DNA of 34,468 nucleotides from Ignavibacteria bacterium (lineage in GTDB: Bacteria > Bacteroidota > Ignavibacteria > Tepidaquicellales > Tepidaquicellaceae). Position numbers and translations under genes: made by a program. Below the pieces are notes generated by a model. That model saw only the letters and a program-made list of their open reading frames with translations. It had not been told where the DNA came from and ran no database searches. The stretch covers positions 1-34,468 of the forward strand of contig JAEUSI010000020.1 in the NCBI GenBank assembly GCA_016788375.1, in the 5' to 3' direction. Every line of letters begins with the position of its first letter. The stretch's first letter is position 1. Positions 1-8,937 of the stretch are shown piece after piece.

Positions 1-1379
1 TTCTGAAAGAGATAGGTGAATATGACAATACGCTAATTATGTTAATTTCAGATAACGGTTCGAGTGCAGAAGGCGGACCAACAGGATCTGTAAATGAATG
101 CAGATTCTTTAACAACATTGACAGCACAGTTGAAGAAAATCTTGCTGCATTAGATGATATCGGCGGACCGAAATATTTCAATCACTTCCCATGGGGTTGG
201 ACATATGCGGGAAATACGCCTTTCCGCAGATGGAAACGTGAAACATACCGCGGCGGAATCAGTGATCCTTTTATCGTTCACTGGCCGAAAGGAATTAAAT
301 CAAAAGGCGAGATAAGGGAACAATACACTCATGCAATTGATATGGTACCTACGGTACTTGATGCGCTTGGAATAGAACCGCCTGATTCAATTAACGGAAT
401 CACACAAGCGCCTATCGAAGGAGTAAGTTTAGTCAGTACTTTTGACAATGCAGAAGACCCGGGGAAGCATATTACGCAGTATTTTGAAATGATGGGACAC
501 CGTTCACTTTATCATGACGGATGGAGAGCAGTATGTCCGTGGCCCGGAACTTCCTTTACCGAGTCCGGAAGAAAATTCGGAGATCCTATTGACGATGCTA
601 TGCTTACAAAGCTTGATGCTCAAGGCTGGGAGTTGTATAATCTGAAAGAAGACTTTGCCGAGACGAACAATCTTGCAGGAAAAGAAAAAGACAGATTAAT
701 TGCTATGATTGGAATGTGGTATAATGAAGCCGGGAAATTTAATGTGTTTCCAATCGACAGCCGCGGAACTCAGAGAGGAATGGAAGAAAGACCTCAAATC
801 TCCGGTGAAAGAAACCGATATGTTCTTTATTCCGGAACTCAATCAATTCCGGCAATTGCAGCTCCGAAAATATTAAACAGACATTATTCAATAACAGCTG
901 AAGTGGAAATTCCAAAAGGCGGAGCGGAAGGAGTACTGCTCAGCATGGGCGGAAATGACGGAGGCATAAGTTTTTATGTACAGGAAAGTAAGCTGTGTTT
1001 TGTTTTTAACTATTGTGTCGTTGATTATTATTATGTTAAATCAAAAACAAATATACCCGAAGGCAAACATTTCCTGAGTATGGAATTTACACCGACAGGT
1101 GATGCGGATGTAAAGAAAGGAAAAGGTGTTCCCGGAACGGTATCGCTTATGCTTGATGGAAAAGAGATAGGCAAAGGTGATATTCCGGTAACCAGTCCGA
1201 TAAGATTAGGACAGGGTGCTCAAATGCTTGTAGGCGCTGACAACGGTTCGGCAGTTACACCTGAATATACTGCACCATATAAATTTACTGGTAAAATAAA
1301 TAAAGTAATTGTCGATGTAAGCGGTGAACAGGTAAGAGATCATGAATCTGAAATGCGGATTTTCCTGGCTAAACAATAA
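1..1379 (+). CDS. Arylsulfatase, C-terminal part (5' end outside window)
   Basis: This is a type I sulfatase of the alkaline-phosphatase superfamily, which hydrolyses sulfate esters. The reading frame is open from base 3 with no start codon needed (LKEIGEYDNTLIMLISDNG...), so the gene begins left of the window and about 458 residues are visible. Visible landmarks are the SDNGSSAEG metal-binding segment, PFRRWKRETYRGG with the active-site Lys region, GHRSLYHDGWRAVCPWPG, and GWELYNLKEDFAE near the end of the catalytic domain. A beta-rich C-terminal extension follows (GGNDGGISFYVQ). The FGly-forming Cys motif lies upstream and cannot be checked. The layout matches the complete sulfatase at 3220-5529, so the two look like diverged paralogues of the AtsA/AtsD type (about 780 residues). 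A hairpin follows the stop codon. The natural sulfate ester cannot be told from sequence. Confidence 0.93.
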   Translation, partial: LKEIGEYDNTLIMLISDNGSSAEGGPTGSVNECRFFNNIDSTVEENLAALDDIGGPKYFNHFPWGWTYAGNTPFRRWKRETYRGGISDPFIVHWPKGIKSKGEIREQYTHAIDMVPTVLDALGIEPPDSINGITQAPIEGVSLVSTFDNAEDPGKHITQYFEMMGHRSLYHDGWRAVCPWPGTSFTESGRKFGDPIDDAMLTKLDAQGWELYNLKEDFAETNNLAGKEKDRLIAMIGMWYNEAGKFNVFPIDSRGTQRGMEERPQISGERNRYVLYSGTQSIPAIAAPKILNRHYSITAEVEIPKGGAEGVLLSMGGNDGGISFYVQESKLCFVFNYCVVDYYYVKSKTNIPEGKHFLSMEFTPTGDADVKKGKGVPGTVSLMLDGKEIGKGDIPVTSPIRLGQGAQMLVGADNGSAVTPEYTAPYKFTGKINKVIVDVSGEQVRDHESEMRIFLAKQ

Positions 1380-1441
1380 ACCTGATTTGGGAATTGGAAT
1401 GTCAGATTTGGAATTTATTTAATTGATTTTATACATAAAAT

Positions 1442-1510
1442 GTCTGCCTGCTTTCAGCGGGTTTAGTGATTTTCCTGATGATAATAAAATAGCTAGCAGG
1501 CAGACTTTTT
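1442..1510 (+). terminator. Long-loop inverted repeat with T-tract, probable terminator
   Basis: A perfect 11-bp inverted repeat (GTCTGCCTGCT at 1442-1452, AGCAGGCAGAC at 1495-1505) is followed directly by TTTTT. It lies 62 bases after the sulfatase stop. The 42-base loop is long for an intrinsic terminator, so it could instead be a dispersed palindromic repeat placed between genes. Confidence 0.55.
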
Positions 1511-1599
1511 AAAAATAAGTTTTTACATAAAATATCTGTAAAATACTGATAAAATCATTTTTCATGTAAACTATCATTAAATCAACATTAAAAATAAAA

Positions 1600-2601
1600 G
1601 TGAATCTTAAAAAAAAATTAATACTCATTCTTTTAACTGTTTCTTCCGGCGTTGCATTAAAAAATGTAAATGCGCAGGGTGACGGTCCGAGAGCCTGGAT
1701 GCTTGGTCCGACGCATTTGTTCGGGATTGATGCGAAGTGGCTCAATCTGGAACAGAATATTGTACCGTCAGGAAGTATTTTTATTCCCAATGCTAATCTT
1801 ACGGTTAATGTTTTCCCGATAACGTTTCTCTACACTTTCGGCTTAGCCGGAAATTATGCGATGATACAGGGAAATTTTGCTCCGGGAAATGTCACAGGAA
1901 CAGTTGATCTGTCACAGTATGGACTCTCAGCTAACCAGTCTGTCAGCAATTCTGGATTTTCAGACGGATTTTTTTCTTTCAGGATGGGTATTATAGGAGC
2001 GCCTGCATTGAGCATCGGACAGTTCCTTACAAAGAAACCGGGATTTTCAATGATGGGAATGTTCAGAGCATGGTATTCCGGGACATACGAATCAACAGTA
2101 AATGTCAGTAATCCTTCTAATCTTATTAATATGGGAACCAACCGCTGGACATTTGAAATTGGTCTGCCTATGGCAATTCCTTTCGGAGGAAATAAAAAAA
2201 TGCCATTCTGGTGGGAAACTGTTCCGTCAGTAGAATTCTACACGACAAACACAGATCCATCGATCACATCATTCGGCGCAAAGGAAACTTCACAGCAGCC
2301 GTTGTTAAACTGGGAGAATCATATTACAAAAAACATCACACCAGAATTCTGGGCTGGGATAGATTTCCGTTTACAATTAGGCGGAGCTAACATTGTGGAT
2401 GACAGTGTTAAATCGGATACAAAACTTAACATCTTCGGAGGAGGTGTTTCAATGGGTTATCAGGTTCTTCCTTTCTTAAGTCTGAAAGGATCTTACGATG
2501 AGGTAATCTGGGGATACAACGGAGCTGAGTCACGGATGTTCAGACTGGGAGCAACATTTACTTATGTGAACGTGAGCAGTCTGAAAAAAATAATTAATTA
2601 A
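1600..2601 (+). CDS. Putative outer-membrane beta-barrel protein (MetA-pathway/transporter-like)
   Basis: This 333-residue protein has a clear signal peptide (KKKLILILLTVSSGVALKNVNAQ, cleavage near residue 25) and then alternating hydrophobic/polar strands rich in Gly, Phe and Tyr, as in an outer-membrane barrel. The opening GDGPRAWMLGPTHLFGIDAKWLNLEQN resembles the family described as 'putative MetA-pathway of phenol degradation' outer-membrane proteins (PF13557-like). That assignment is from memory of the family, not a search. The start is GTG; the nearest in-frame stop upstream is at 1567 and there is no ATG between. No strong Shine-Dalgarno is seen. The next gene starts 3 bases after the stop, so the two are co-transcribed. 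A likely role is a porin or substrate channel for the sulfatase locus; the substrate is unknown. Confidence 0.7.
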   Translation: MNLKKKLILILLTVSSGVALKNVNAQGDGPRAWMLGPTHLFGIDAKWLNLEQNIVPSGSIFIPNANLTVNVFPITFLYTFGLAGNYAMIQGNFAPGNVTGTVDLSQYGLSANQSVSNSGFSDGFFSFRMGIIGAPALSIGQFLTKKPGFSMMGMFRAWYSGTYESTVNVSNPSNLINMGTNRWTFEIGLPMAIPFGGNKKMPFWWETVPSVEFYTTNTDPSITSFGAKETSQQPLLNWENHITKNITPEFWAGIDFRLQLGGANIVDDSVKSDTKLNIFGGGVSMGYQVLPFLSLKGSYDEVIWGYNGAESRMFRLGATFTYVNVSSLKKIIN

Positions 2602-2604
2602 ACT

Positions 2605-3180
2605 ATGAAAGAAACATTTAAAAAAGTTAAGAAAACCTTTATCGCGGGAGTTATTTTATTCTTACCGGTTTTTGTACTTCTGTCAATTTTTCAAAAAGTA
2701 TACGGATTTGTTTTTGGATTTGGGAAAAAGCTGACAGATATACTGGGTTTGAGTAATGTGCCAGGATGGGATTTTGCACCGGCATTGACAACAGTTTTAC
2801 TAATTATAATCTTTTATCTGTTTGGATTGCTTACAAGAATATCCGCGGTTACAAAAGGCAAGGAGTGGTTTGAAACAAACGTACTGAATTATATTCCGAA
2901 TTATTCAAAGTTTAATGCAAAAATGACCATTAAACTTCAACCCGGAGAAGATCTGAGACAGCCTGCGCTGATTGAAATAAATGATTTCTGGAAACCCGGT
3001 TTCCTGATCCATTCTGAAAATGGCAGATCAACTGTTTTTATGCCTTCTACGCCGGATACGGATTATGGTGAAGTTTGGGTGGTTGAAACAAAACGTGTTA
3101 ATGAAATAAATATGTCATCAAAAGAATTTAAGAAATCGATTCTTCTTTCTGGTAAAGGACTTAAACTGAATTTAGATTAG
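2605..3180 (+). CDS. DUF502 family membrane protein
   Basis: This 191-residue inner-membrane protein has two hydrophobic segments, about residues 13-33 (FIAGVILFLPVFVLLSIFQKV) and 58-80 (PALTTVLLIIIFYLFGLLTRI). A soluble beta-rich domain follows, with the pattern PGEDLRQPALIEINDFWKPGFLIH and later VFMPSTPDTDYGEVWVVE. This matches DUF502 (PF04367), whose typical length is about 200 residues. The function is unknown; plant members (LCV/COV1) affect vascular patterning. It sits 3 bases after the barrel gene and 39 bases before the second sulfatase, so it is probably in the same transcript. Whether it belongs functionally to the sulfatase locus is uncertain. Confidence 0.85.
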   Translation: MKETFKKVKKTFIAGVILFLPVFVLLSIFQKVYGFVFGFGKKLTDILGLSNVPGWDFAPALTTVLLIIIFYLFGLLTRISAVTKGKEWFETNVLNYIPNYSKFNAKMTIKLQPGEDLRQPALIEINDFWKPGFLIHSENGRSTVFMPSTPDTDYGEVWVVETKRVNEINMSSKEFKKSILLSGKGLKLNLD

Positions 3181-3219
3181 TTCTTCAAAATATTTATTGT
3201 ACAAATAAAAAACCTAACA

Positions 3220-5529
3220 ATGAAAACAAAAAAAGAAAATAAAGTAAACGGAAAAGTTCTGCCTTTCCCGCCGATTCCCACGGCAAGCACTGCAGGACCG
3301 ACTCTTGCCAAGAGTACACACAAAAGAAGACCGCAGCCGGATTATCTTCCAAAAGATGCGCCTAATGTTCTGATAATTTTAATGGACGATGTAGGATTCG
3401 GACAGGCAGAAACATTCGGAGGCGAAGTTCATACTCCGACTCTGACTAAATTAAGAAATGAAGGAATTGCTTATAACACTTTTCATACAACCGCAATTTG
3501 TTCGCCGACAAGAGCTTCAATATTAACAGGAAGAAATCACCAGCGTGTTCATTCAGGAACGATAGCAGAACGTGCCGTTGACTGGGACGGATACACAGGT
3601 GTTATTCCGAAAACATCTGCAACTATTGCCGAAGTACTGACAGTATACGGATATAAAACAGCAGCTTTCGGGAAATGGCATAATACTCCTGCTGATCAGA
3701 CAACGACAATGGGACCTTTTGACAGATGGCCGACGGGACATGGCTTTGAACATTTCTACGGATTTCTTGCTGGAGAAACATCTCAATATGAACCGCGATT
3801 GGTTGAAAATTTAAATAATATTGAACCGCCAAGAGATGAAAATTATCATCTAAGTGAGGACATTGCTGAAAAGGCAATTGAGTGGTTGAAAAGGCACAGA
3901 GCATTTACTCCGGACAAACCGTTTTTTATTTACTGGGCACCCGGCGCTGCACACGGACCGCATCATGTTCCGAAAGAATGGGCGGATAAATACAAAGGAA
4001 AATTTGATGAAGGTTGGGATGTTTACAGAGAAAGAGTTTTCGACAGACAAAAGAAGCTCGGTTGGATCCCTGAAGATACGCAACTTACGGAAAGACATAA
4101 GACAATGGCAGCATGGGACAGTATCCCGGAATCCGAAAAAGCTTTTCAGAGAAGACTGATGGAAGTGTTTGCAGGATTTGCAGAGCATGCAGATGTACAG
4201 GCCGGAAAGCTTGTTGACAGTCTTGAAGAACTTGGTTTGAAAGAAAATACTATTGTAATTTATATATGGGGAGATAATGGTTCGAGTGCCGAAGGACAGA
4301 ACGGAAGTATTTCGGAACTTCTTGCGCAGAACATGATTCCGAATACAATTCAGCAGCAGATGGATACACTGGAAACACTTGGAGGACTGGATGCATTAGG
4401 GTCTTCGAAAACAGATAATATGTATCACGCCGGTTGGGCATGGGCAGGTACAACTCCTTTTAAGCACACTAAACTCATTGCATCTCATTTCGGAGGAACC
4501 AGAAATCCTATGGTTATCTCCTGGCCAAAGAATATCAGGCATGATGACATTCCCCGTCAGCAGTTCCATCATGTTAATGATATTGTTCCGACACTGTATG
4601 ATATAATCGGCATTGAATATCCCAAATCAGTTAACGGATTCAGACAGGACCCGATAGACGGTGTGAGCATGAAATACACATTTGACAAACCTAAAGCAAA
4701 AGGAAAGAAGAAGACACAATATTTCGATAACAACGGCAGCAGGGGAATTTATCATGACGGCTGGTTTGCATGTGCGTTCGGACCTTTGTATCCGTGGCTG
4801 ACAGTCAGCCCGGGACTGATGGAATGGGATCCTGATAAAGATGTCTGGGAGCTGTATGACCTTAGAAAAGATTTTTCACAGCATAATGATCTTGCAGATA
4901 AGTATCCGGAGAAACTTGAAAAATTAAAAAAATTATTCCTCGAAGAAGCCGAAAAAAACAATGCTTTCCCGATCGGCGCAGGCATCTGGCTCAGACTTCA
5001 CCCTGAAGACAGAATCGCAAGTCCTTATAAAAGCTGGACATTTGATGAGACAACTGTAAGGATGCCGGAATTTACAGCTCCCGGACTGGGAAGACAAAGC
5101 AGTCATGTTGTTATTGATTTAGAAACAGGCAAAAATGCAAACGGAGTTTTGTATTCACTCGGCGGATTTTCCGGAGGATTGAGTTTATTTATGCAAAACG
5201 GAAAAATTGTTTATGAATATAATATGATGATGATCGAAAGATACTCCGGAGAAACTAAAGAAGCGCTTTCACCCGGCAGGCATAAAGTTGAAGTGATTAC
5301 AAATATTCTGACGCCAAAGCCGTTATCTGAAGCGGAAGTTACTGTTAAAATAGACGGAACAGAACAGGCTGTAATAAAAGTCGGAAGAACAGTTCCTGCA
5401 GCTTTTACTGCCAGCGAATCATTTAATGTTGGAATAGATCTTGGATCTCCTGTATCGACAAAATATTTTGACAAAGCTCCGTTTAAATTTGACGGTAAAA
5501 TACACTCTGTAAAAGTTAATTTGATTTAA
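3220..5529 (+). CDS. Arylsulfatase (formylglycine-dependent, AtsA/AtsD-like)
   Basis: This complete 769-residue type I sulfatase hydrolyses sulfate esters using a formylglycine made from Cys and a bound calcium. The N-terminal metal ligands lie in LMDDVGFG (D56, D57). The sulfatase signature CSPTRASILTG gives the modified Cys94 and Arg98. GKWH is at 151-154, and the second metal site lies in WGDNGSSAEG. The C-terminal portion carries the beta-rich extension (GGFSGGLSLFMQNGKIVYEYN) also found in the truncated sulfatase. No signal peptide or Tat motif is present, since the first 45 residues are basic and polar, so the enzyme is predicted to be cytoplasmic. The length fits the long mycobacterial/proteobacterial AtsA/AtsD type. 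No maturase (FGE or radical-SAM anSME) is in the window. The BASS-like carrier follows 21 bases downstream. Confidence 0.96.
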   Translation: MKTKKENKVNGKVLPFPPIPTASTAGPTLAKSTHKRRPQPDYLPKDAPNVLIILMDDVGFGQAETFGGEVHTPTLTKLRNEGIAYNTFHTTAICSPTRASILTGRNHQRVHSGTIAERAVDWDGYTGVIPKTSATIAEVLTVYGYKTAAFGKWHNTPADQTTTMGPFDRWPTGHGFEHFYGFLAGETSQYEPRLVENLNNIEPPRDENYHLSEDIAEKAIEWLKRHRAFTPDKPFFIYWAPGAAHGPHHVPKEWADKYKGKFDEGWDVYRERVFDRQKKLGWIPEDTQLTERHKTMAAWDSIPESEKAFQRRLMEVFAGFAEHADVQAGKLVDSLEELGLKENTIVIYIWGDNGSSAEGQNGSISELLAQNMIPNTIQQQMDTLETLGGLDALGSSKTDNMYHAGWAWAGTTPFKHTKLIASHFGGTRNPMVISWPKNIRHDDIPRQQFHHVNDIVPTLYDIIGIEYPKSVNGFRQDPIDGVSMKYTFDKPKAKGKKKTQYFDNNGSRGIYHDGWFACAFGPLYPWLTVSPGLMEWDPDKDVWELYDLRKDFSQHNDLADKYPEKLEKLKKLFLEEAEKNNAFPIGAGIWLRLHPEDRIASPYKSWTFDETTVRMPEFTAPGLGRQSSHVVIDLETGKNANGVLYSLGGFSGGLSLFMQNGKIVYEYNMMMIERYSGETKEALSPGRHKVEVITNILTPKPLSEAEVTVKIDGTEQAVIKVGRTVPAAFTASESFNVGIDLGSPVSTKYFDKAPFKFDGKIHSVKVNLI

Positions 5530-5550
5530 GTAAAATTATAAAAAAACGAT

Positions 5551-6408
5551 ATGGCAGAATTAGTATTAACTGTATTAAAATACAGTGTTATTATATCAAT
5601 ACCCTCTTCAGTTTTGGTTTTAAGCATGGAAGCAAACAAACCTTATCTGAAGGTTCTGTATAATAATCCCAAAATGTTGTTAAGGTATTTTTCGGTTATG
5701 TTCATATTAGTGCCGGCGTTTGCGCTGGCACTTTATTTTTTCGATATTGATAACCGTCATACATGGATGGCGGTTCTTGTTATTTCTCTTTCCCCGGCAT
5801 CACCCGGAATGCTGAAAAATCTTAACAGGATAAACGGAGAAACTAATATCAGCATTGCGTGGATGATTACCGCAATACTTATTTCTGTTGTTATGCTACC
5901 CGTAAATCTTTTTATTATCGCCAAGATTCTCAGCTTCAATATTGATCTTGCTATAGACGAAGTAATGATTAAATTATTTATAATGTTCTTATTGCCTATG
6001 TCAGCCGGATTTCTTATATGTAAATTTATTCCGGAAAAGGTTCCGGGACTTATGAAAATAATGGGATTGATTTCCAGAATTTCCGCTGTTGTTCTTACCA
6101 TTTGTGTGCTGATAGTTGCAATACCGGTATTAATAAACAAAAGTCTGCTAAGTCTTGGTTTAATACTGGCATTTCTTATGATAACACTCGGGTTATCATT
6201 GCTGCTGGAACTTCCTGATGAAAAATACGGACCTATACTGGCTTACTCTGTTGTACTGAGATTGCCGGCTCCTGCGCTTGTACTTGCATCAATTAATGGC
6301 ATGACAAGGGTATTTGCACCAGATCTTATTGCATTCTTATTGATTGGATTTATATTAATGACGGCTTACAGTAAATTGTTTTATGGGAGAAAAAAACAGA
6401 ATAAGTAA
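5551..6408 (+). CDS. Bile acid:sodium symporter (BASS/SBF)-like membrane carrier
   Basis: This 285-residue protein has about nine hydrophobic segments and the BASS/SBF-type internal motif VLVISLSPASPGMLKNLNR at about residues 76-94. A second half (SVVLRLPAPALVLASING) is compatible with the inverted-repeat fold. Family members move bile acids, steroid sulfates, pantoate or 2-keto acids with sodium. The start ATG is 21 bases after the sulfatase stop, so it is probably co-transcribed, and a role in importing a sulfated substrate or exporting a product is a reasonable inference. It ends 21 bases before the convergent fcl gene, with no clear terminator. Assignment to BASS is by motif and topology; it could be a more distant permease of that superfamily. 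Confidence 0.7.
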   Translation: MAELVLTVLKYSVIISIPSSVLVLSMEANKPYLKVLYNNPKMLLRYFSVMFILVPAFALALYFFDIDNRHTWMAVLVISLSPASPGMLKNLNRINGETNISIAWMITAILISVVMLPVNLFIIAKILSFNIDLAIDEVMIKLFIMFLLPMSAGFLICKFIPEKVPGLMKIMGLISRISAVVLTICVLIVAIPVLINKSLLSLGLILAFLMITLGLSLLLELPDEKYGPILAYSVVLRLPAPALVLASINGMTRVFAPDLIAFLLIGFILMTAYSKLFYGRKKQNK

Positions 6409-6429
6409 TTCTTAATTCGTAATTGATTT

Positions 6430-7371
6430 TTAAACCTCTACTCCAAAATCAATTTTCAAAACCTGCTTCAGTCCGTCTTCAAACGGTCTTGGTCCATAAC
6501 CGGGCATCAGGCTTTTTAAATAAGAAATGTCTGTTCTTTTCTCATACATACCGTCCGGCTTCGAAGTATCCCATTTGATTTCTTTATCGAAATTAAAAAC
6601 TTTCTCTGTAATTTCAATGTATTCTTTTATTGAATGATCAAAACCTGTTCCGATATTTACGATTTCCGGTTTATCATAATTTTCCATCAGAAAGATACAT
6701 GCATCTGCACAATCATCTACATAAAGCGCTTCTCTGCGGGGCTTTCCGCTTCCCCAGAATACTAGCTCGTTTCCGTTTCTTTGCGCATTTACAAATTTCT
6801 GTATCATCGCGGCAATGAAATGACTGTTCTGCAGATCGTAATTATCATTCGGACCGTACAGATTTGTCGGCATCGCCTCGATCGCATTTATTCCATACTG
6901 CTTTCTGTAAAGCTGACATGCAACTATTCCCATTCCTTTTGCAACCGCATAACCTATATTCGTCTCTTCGAGCGGTCCGTGCATAAAACGTTTTTCGTTT
7001 ATCGGCTGCGGATTTTCTTTCGGATAAATACAGGTTGAACCTGTGTAAAGCAGTTTTGTTCCGGGTGAATAGTTTTTCAGAGCTTCAAGCACATTCAGTA
7101 TCATAAGTGAATTCTGATACAAAAAATCCGCCTGTCTTGAATTATTGGCAAGTATTCCTCCTACAAGACCTGCTACCATGAATACTTTTTCCGGTAATTC
7201 GTTTTTAAAAAATTTATCCACGGCATCTTTTTTTAAAAGATCAAAGCCTTCTTTTCTCGAAGGAGAAATTACATTTTCGTAACCGCTTTTCTTTAACTGA
7301 CGGAAGATCGAACTTCCGAGCATTCCTGTTCCGCCGAATATGGCGACTTTGCTTTGTTTATTCATTTGCAT
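6430..7371 (-). CDS. fcl: GDP-L-fucose synthase
   Basis: This 313-residue NADP-dependent SDR enzyme converts GDP-4-keto-6-deoxy-D-mannose to GDP-L-fucose for surface polysaccharide or glycoprotein glycans. The nucleotide-binding motif is GGTGMLG (13-19). AGLVGGILAN is the family hallmark. Catalytic residues are Ser112 and Cys114 (TGSTCIYPK), Tyr141 and Lys145 (YAVAK), and His184 in NSHFIAAMIQKF; PTNLYGPNDNY is also diagnostic. Length is normal (about 310). The ATG at 7371 is used, with a second ATG two codons later; neither has a clear Shine-Dalgarno. The usual partner, GDP-mannose 4,6-dehydratase (gmd), is not adjacent or in the window. A TAnnTTTG-like box reads toward it at 7417-7410, but without a matching -33 element. 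Confidence 0.95.
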   Translation of the reverse strand: MQMNKQSKVAIFGGTGMLGSSIFRQLKKSGYENVISPSRKEGFDLLKKDAVDKFFKNELPEKVFMVAGLVGGILANNSRQADFLYQNSLMILNVLEALKNYSPGTKLLYTGSTCIYPKENPQPINEKRFMHGPLEETNIGYAVAKGMGIVACQLYRKQYGINAIEAMPTNLYGPNDNYDLQNSHFIAAMIQKFVNAQRNGNELVFWGSGKPRREALYVDDCADACIFLMENYDKPEIVNIGTGFDHSIKEYIEITEKVFNFDKEIKWDTSKPDGMYEKRTDISYLKSLMPGYGPRPFEDGLKQVLKIDFGVEV

Positions 7372-7509
7372 TGATTGTGCGTAATACCATTGATTAATGT
7401 TCCTTACGTCAAAAATATTTATAAAATTTTAAATTGAATTTGAATTTGGTTATTGCAGTTTTCTTTATATTCGTGAATAATAATTCAGATTTACTTTATT
7501 CAACACTCC

Positions 7510-8937
7510 TCACGTTATCACCAGAATCTTCCGTTCCGTCATCTCTTCAATTGCATATTTAACACCTTCCCTGCCAGTGCCGGAATCTTTTACCCCGCCG
7601 TATGGCATTGAATCCATTCTGTATGTTGATACATTATTAATTACTACTCCTCCGGTTTCAATTTTGTTAAAAGCATAAAACATATTATCCGTATTTTTTG
7701 TAAAAACTCCTGCCTGCAGTCCGTATAGAGAATCATTTACTTCCTCAACAGCTTTTTTGAAATCATCAAACTTTGCAAGTGTAATGAGAGGAGCAAAAAC
7801 TTCACGTGAATTTACATTCATGCTTTTGTCAGTATGGGTCAGTATTGTCGGCTTCAGAACTGCCTTTATACGCTCTCCTCCTGTTAATACTTTTGCTCCG
7901 TTCTCAAGAGCATCATTAATCCATGTCTGTATTTTCTTTGCATCTTCTTCAGTTATCATTGCCGCCGTATCTGTCTCATCATCAAACGGATCACCTGTCC
8001 TGATTTTTTCTGTTTCTTCTTTCAGCAGCTTTTCAAACTCATTATAAATTTTATTGTGAACAAAAACTCTCTGAACAGAAATGCAGCTCTGTCCTGCCTG
8101 ACTGAATCCTCCCGTAATAATTTTACCGACGGCATTACCTATGTCTGCGCTTTCATCAACAATCACTCCCGCATTTCCGCCAAGCTCAAGTGAAATCTTC
8201 TGACGGTTGATTTTTCTCTTTATGTCCCAGCCGACGACAGAACTTCCAGTAAAGCTTACCATTTTTATCCTGTCGTCATTGACAAATTCCTCAATTTCTT
8301 TTCCCGAAGATGTGATTACATTCACGGGGCAATAATCCATTTTCAGTTCATCACAGCACTCTTTTACTATTTTGACTATTTCAATTCCGCAGGTCAGACT
8401 TGCAGAAGCGGGTTTCAGAAGTACGACATTACCGGATGCAAGCGCGGGAGAAATTTTATGCGCTACAAGATTCAGCGGAAAATTCCATGGAGTAATTGCA
8501 AGTATTACACCGACAGGAAATCTTTTTATAATTCCAAATACATTTTCAGAGCCTTTTAAAAGATCCAGACTGATTGTTTCACCGTCAATTCTTTTTGCCT
8601 CTTCACTTCCCAGTTTAAAAGTCAGTGCAGCCCTGTCGGTTTCAATCCTTGAATATTTTATGGGCTTTCCCGTTTCCAGTGTAATAAGCCCGGATAGTTC
8701 TTCTTTTCTTTGCCGGATTTTTAGTGAAATATTTTCAAGTAATTCGGATTTCAGATATACAGGAGTATTCTTATAAACAGGAAAAATTTTTGTAAGGTAA
8801 TTCAGAGACGTGTTTATGTGATCTCTGTCCGATTTGTAAACTCTTTTGACAATTTCATTTGTGTACGGATTTCTTACTTCTGCTGTTGTTTCCGAATCAA
8901 CAAATTCATTTTTAATAAAAAATCTTTCTGTCTGCAT
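7510..8937 (-). CDS. NAD(P)-dependent aldehyde dehydrogenase
   Basis: This 475-residue ALDH-superfamily enzyme oxidises an aldehyde to the acid. All key residues are visible: Asn152 in PWNFPLN, Lys175 in LLKPAS, SFTGSSVVG for cofactor binding, Glu251 in LELGGN, and the nucleophile Cys285 in GQSCISVQRV. Length is standard. The GQSCISVQRVFVH active site and general layout are closer to the lactaldehyde / GapN-like / phosphonoacetaldehyde dehydrogenase clades than to betaine aldehyde dehydrogenases, but the substrate cannot be fixed. Lactaldehyde oxidation would fit fucose catabolism, though no fucose catabolic gene is present. ATG at 8937 is chosen because the frame gives a complete N-terminus (RFFIKNEFVDSETTAEVRNPYTNE). 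It stands alone, 138 bases before fcl on the same strand. Confidence 0.92.
   Translation of the reverse strand: MQTERFFIKNEFVDSETTAEVRNPYTNEIVKRVYKSDRDHINTSLNYLTKIFPVYKNTPVYLKSELLENISLKIRQRKEELSGLITLETGKPIKYSRIETDRAALTFKLGSEEAKRIDGETISLDLLKGSENVFGIIKRFPVGVILAITPWNFPLNLVAHKISPALASGNVVLLKPASASLTCGIEIVKIVKECCDELKMDYCPVNVITSSGKEIEEFVNDDRIKMVSFTGSSVVGWDIKRKINRQKISLELGGNAGVIVDESADIGNAVGKIITGGFSQAGQSCISVQRVFVHNKIYNEFEKLLKEETEKIRTGDPFDDETDTAAMITEEDAKKIQTWINDALENGAKVLTGGERIKAVLKPTILTHTDKSMNVNSREVFAPLITLAKFDDFKKAVEEVNDSLYGLQAGVFTKNTDNMFYAFNKIETGGVVINNVSTYRMDSMPYGGVKDSGTGREGVKYAIEEMTERKILVIT

Noticed and set aside
8372-8776. 134-residue open frame opposite the aldehyde dehydrogenase gene
   Set aside because: It lies wholly inside a clear ALDH gene, has no recognisable domain, and its Ser-rich composition is what antisense translation of ALDH codons gives.
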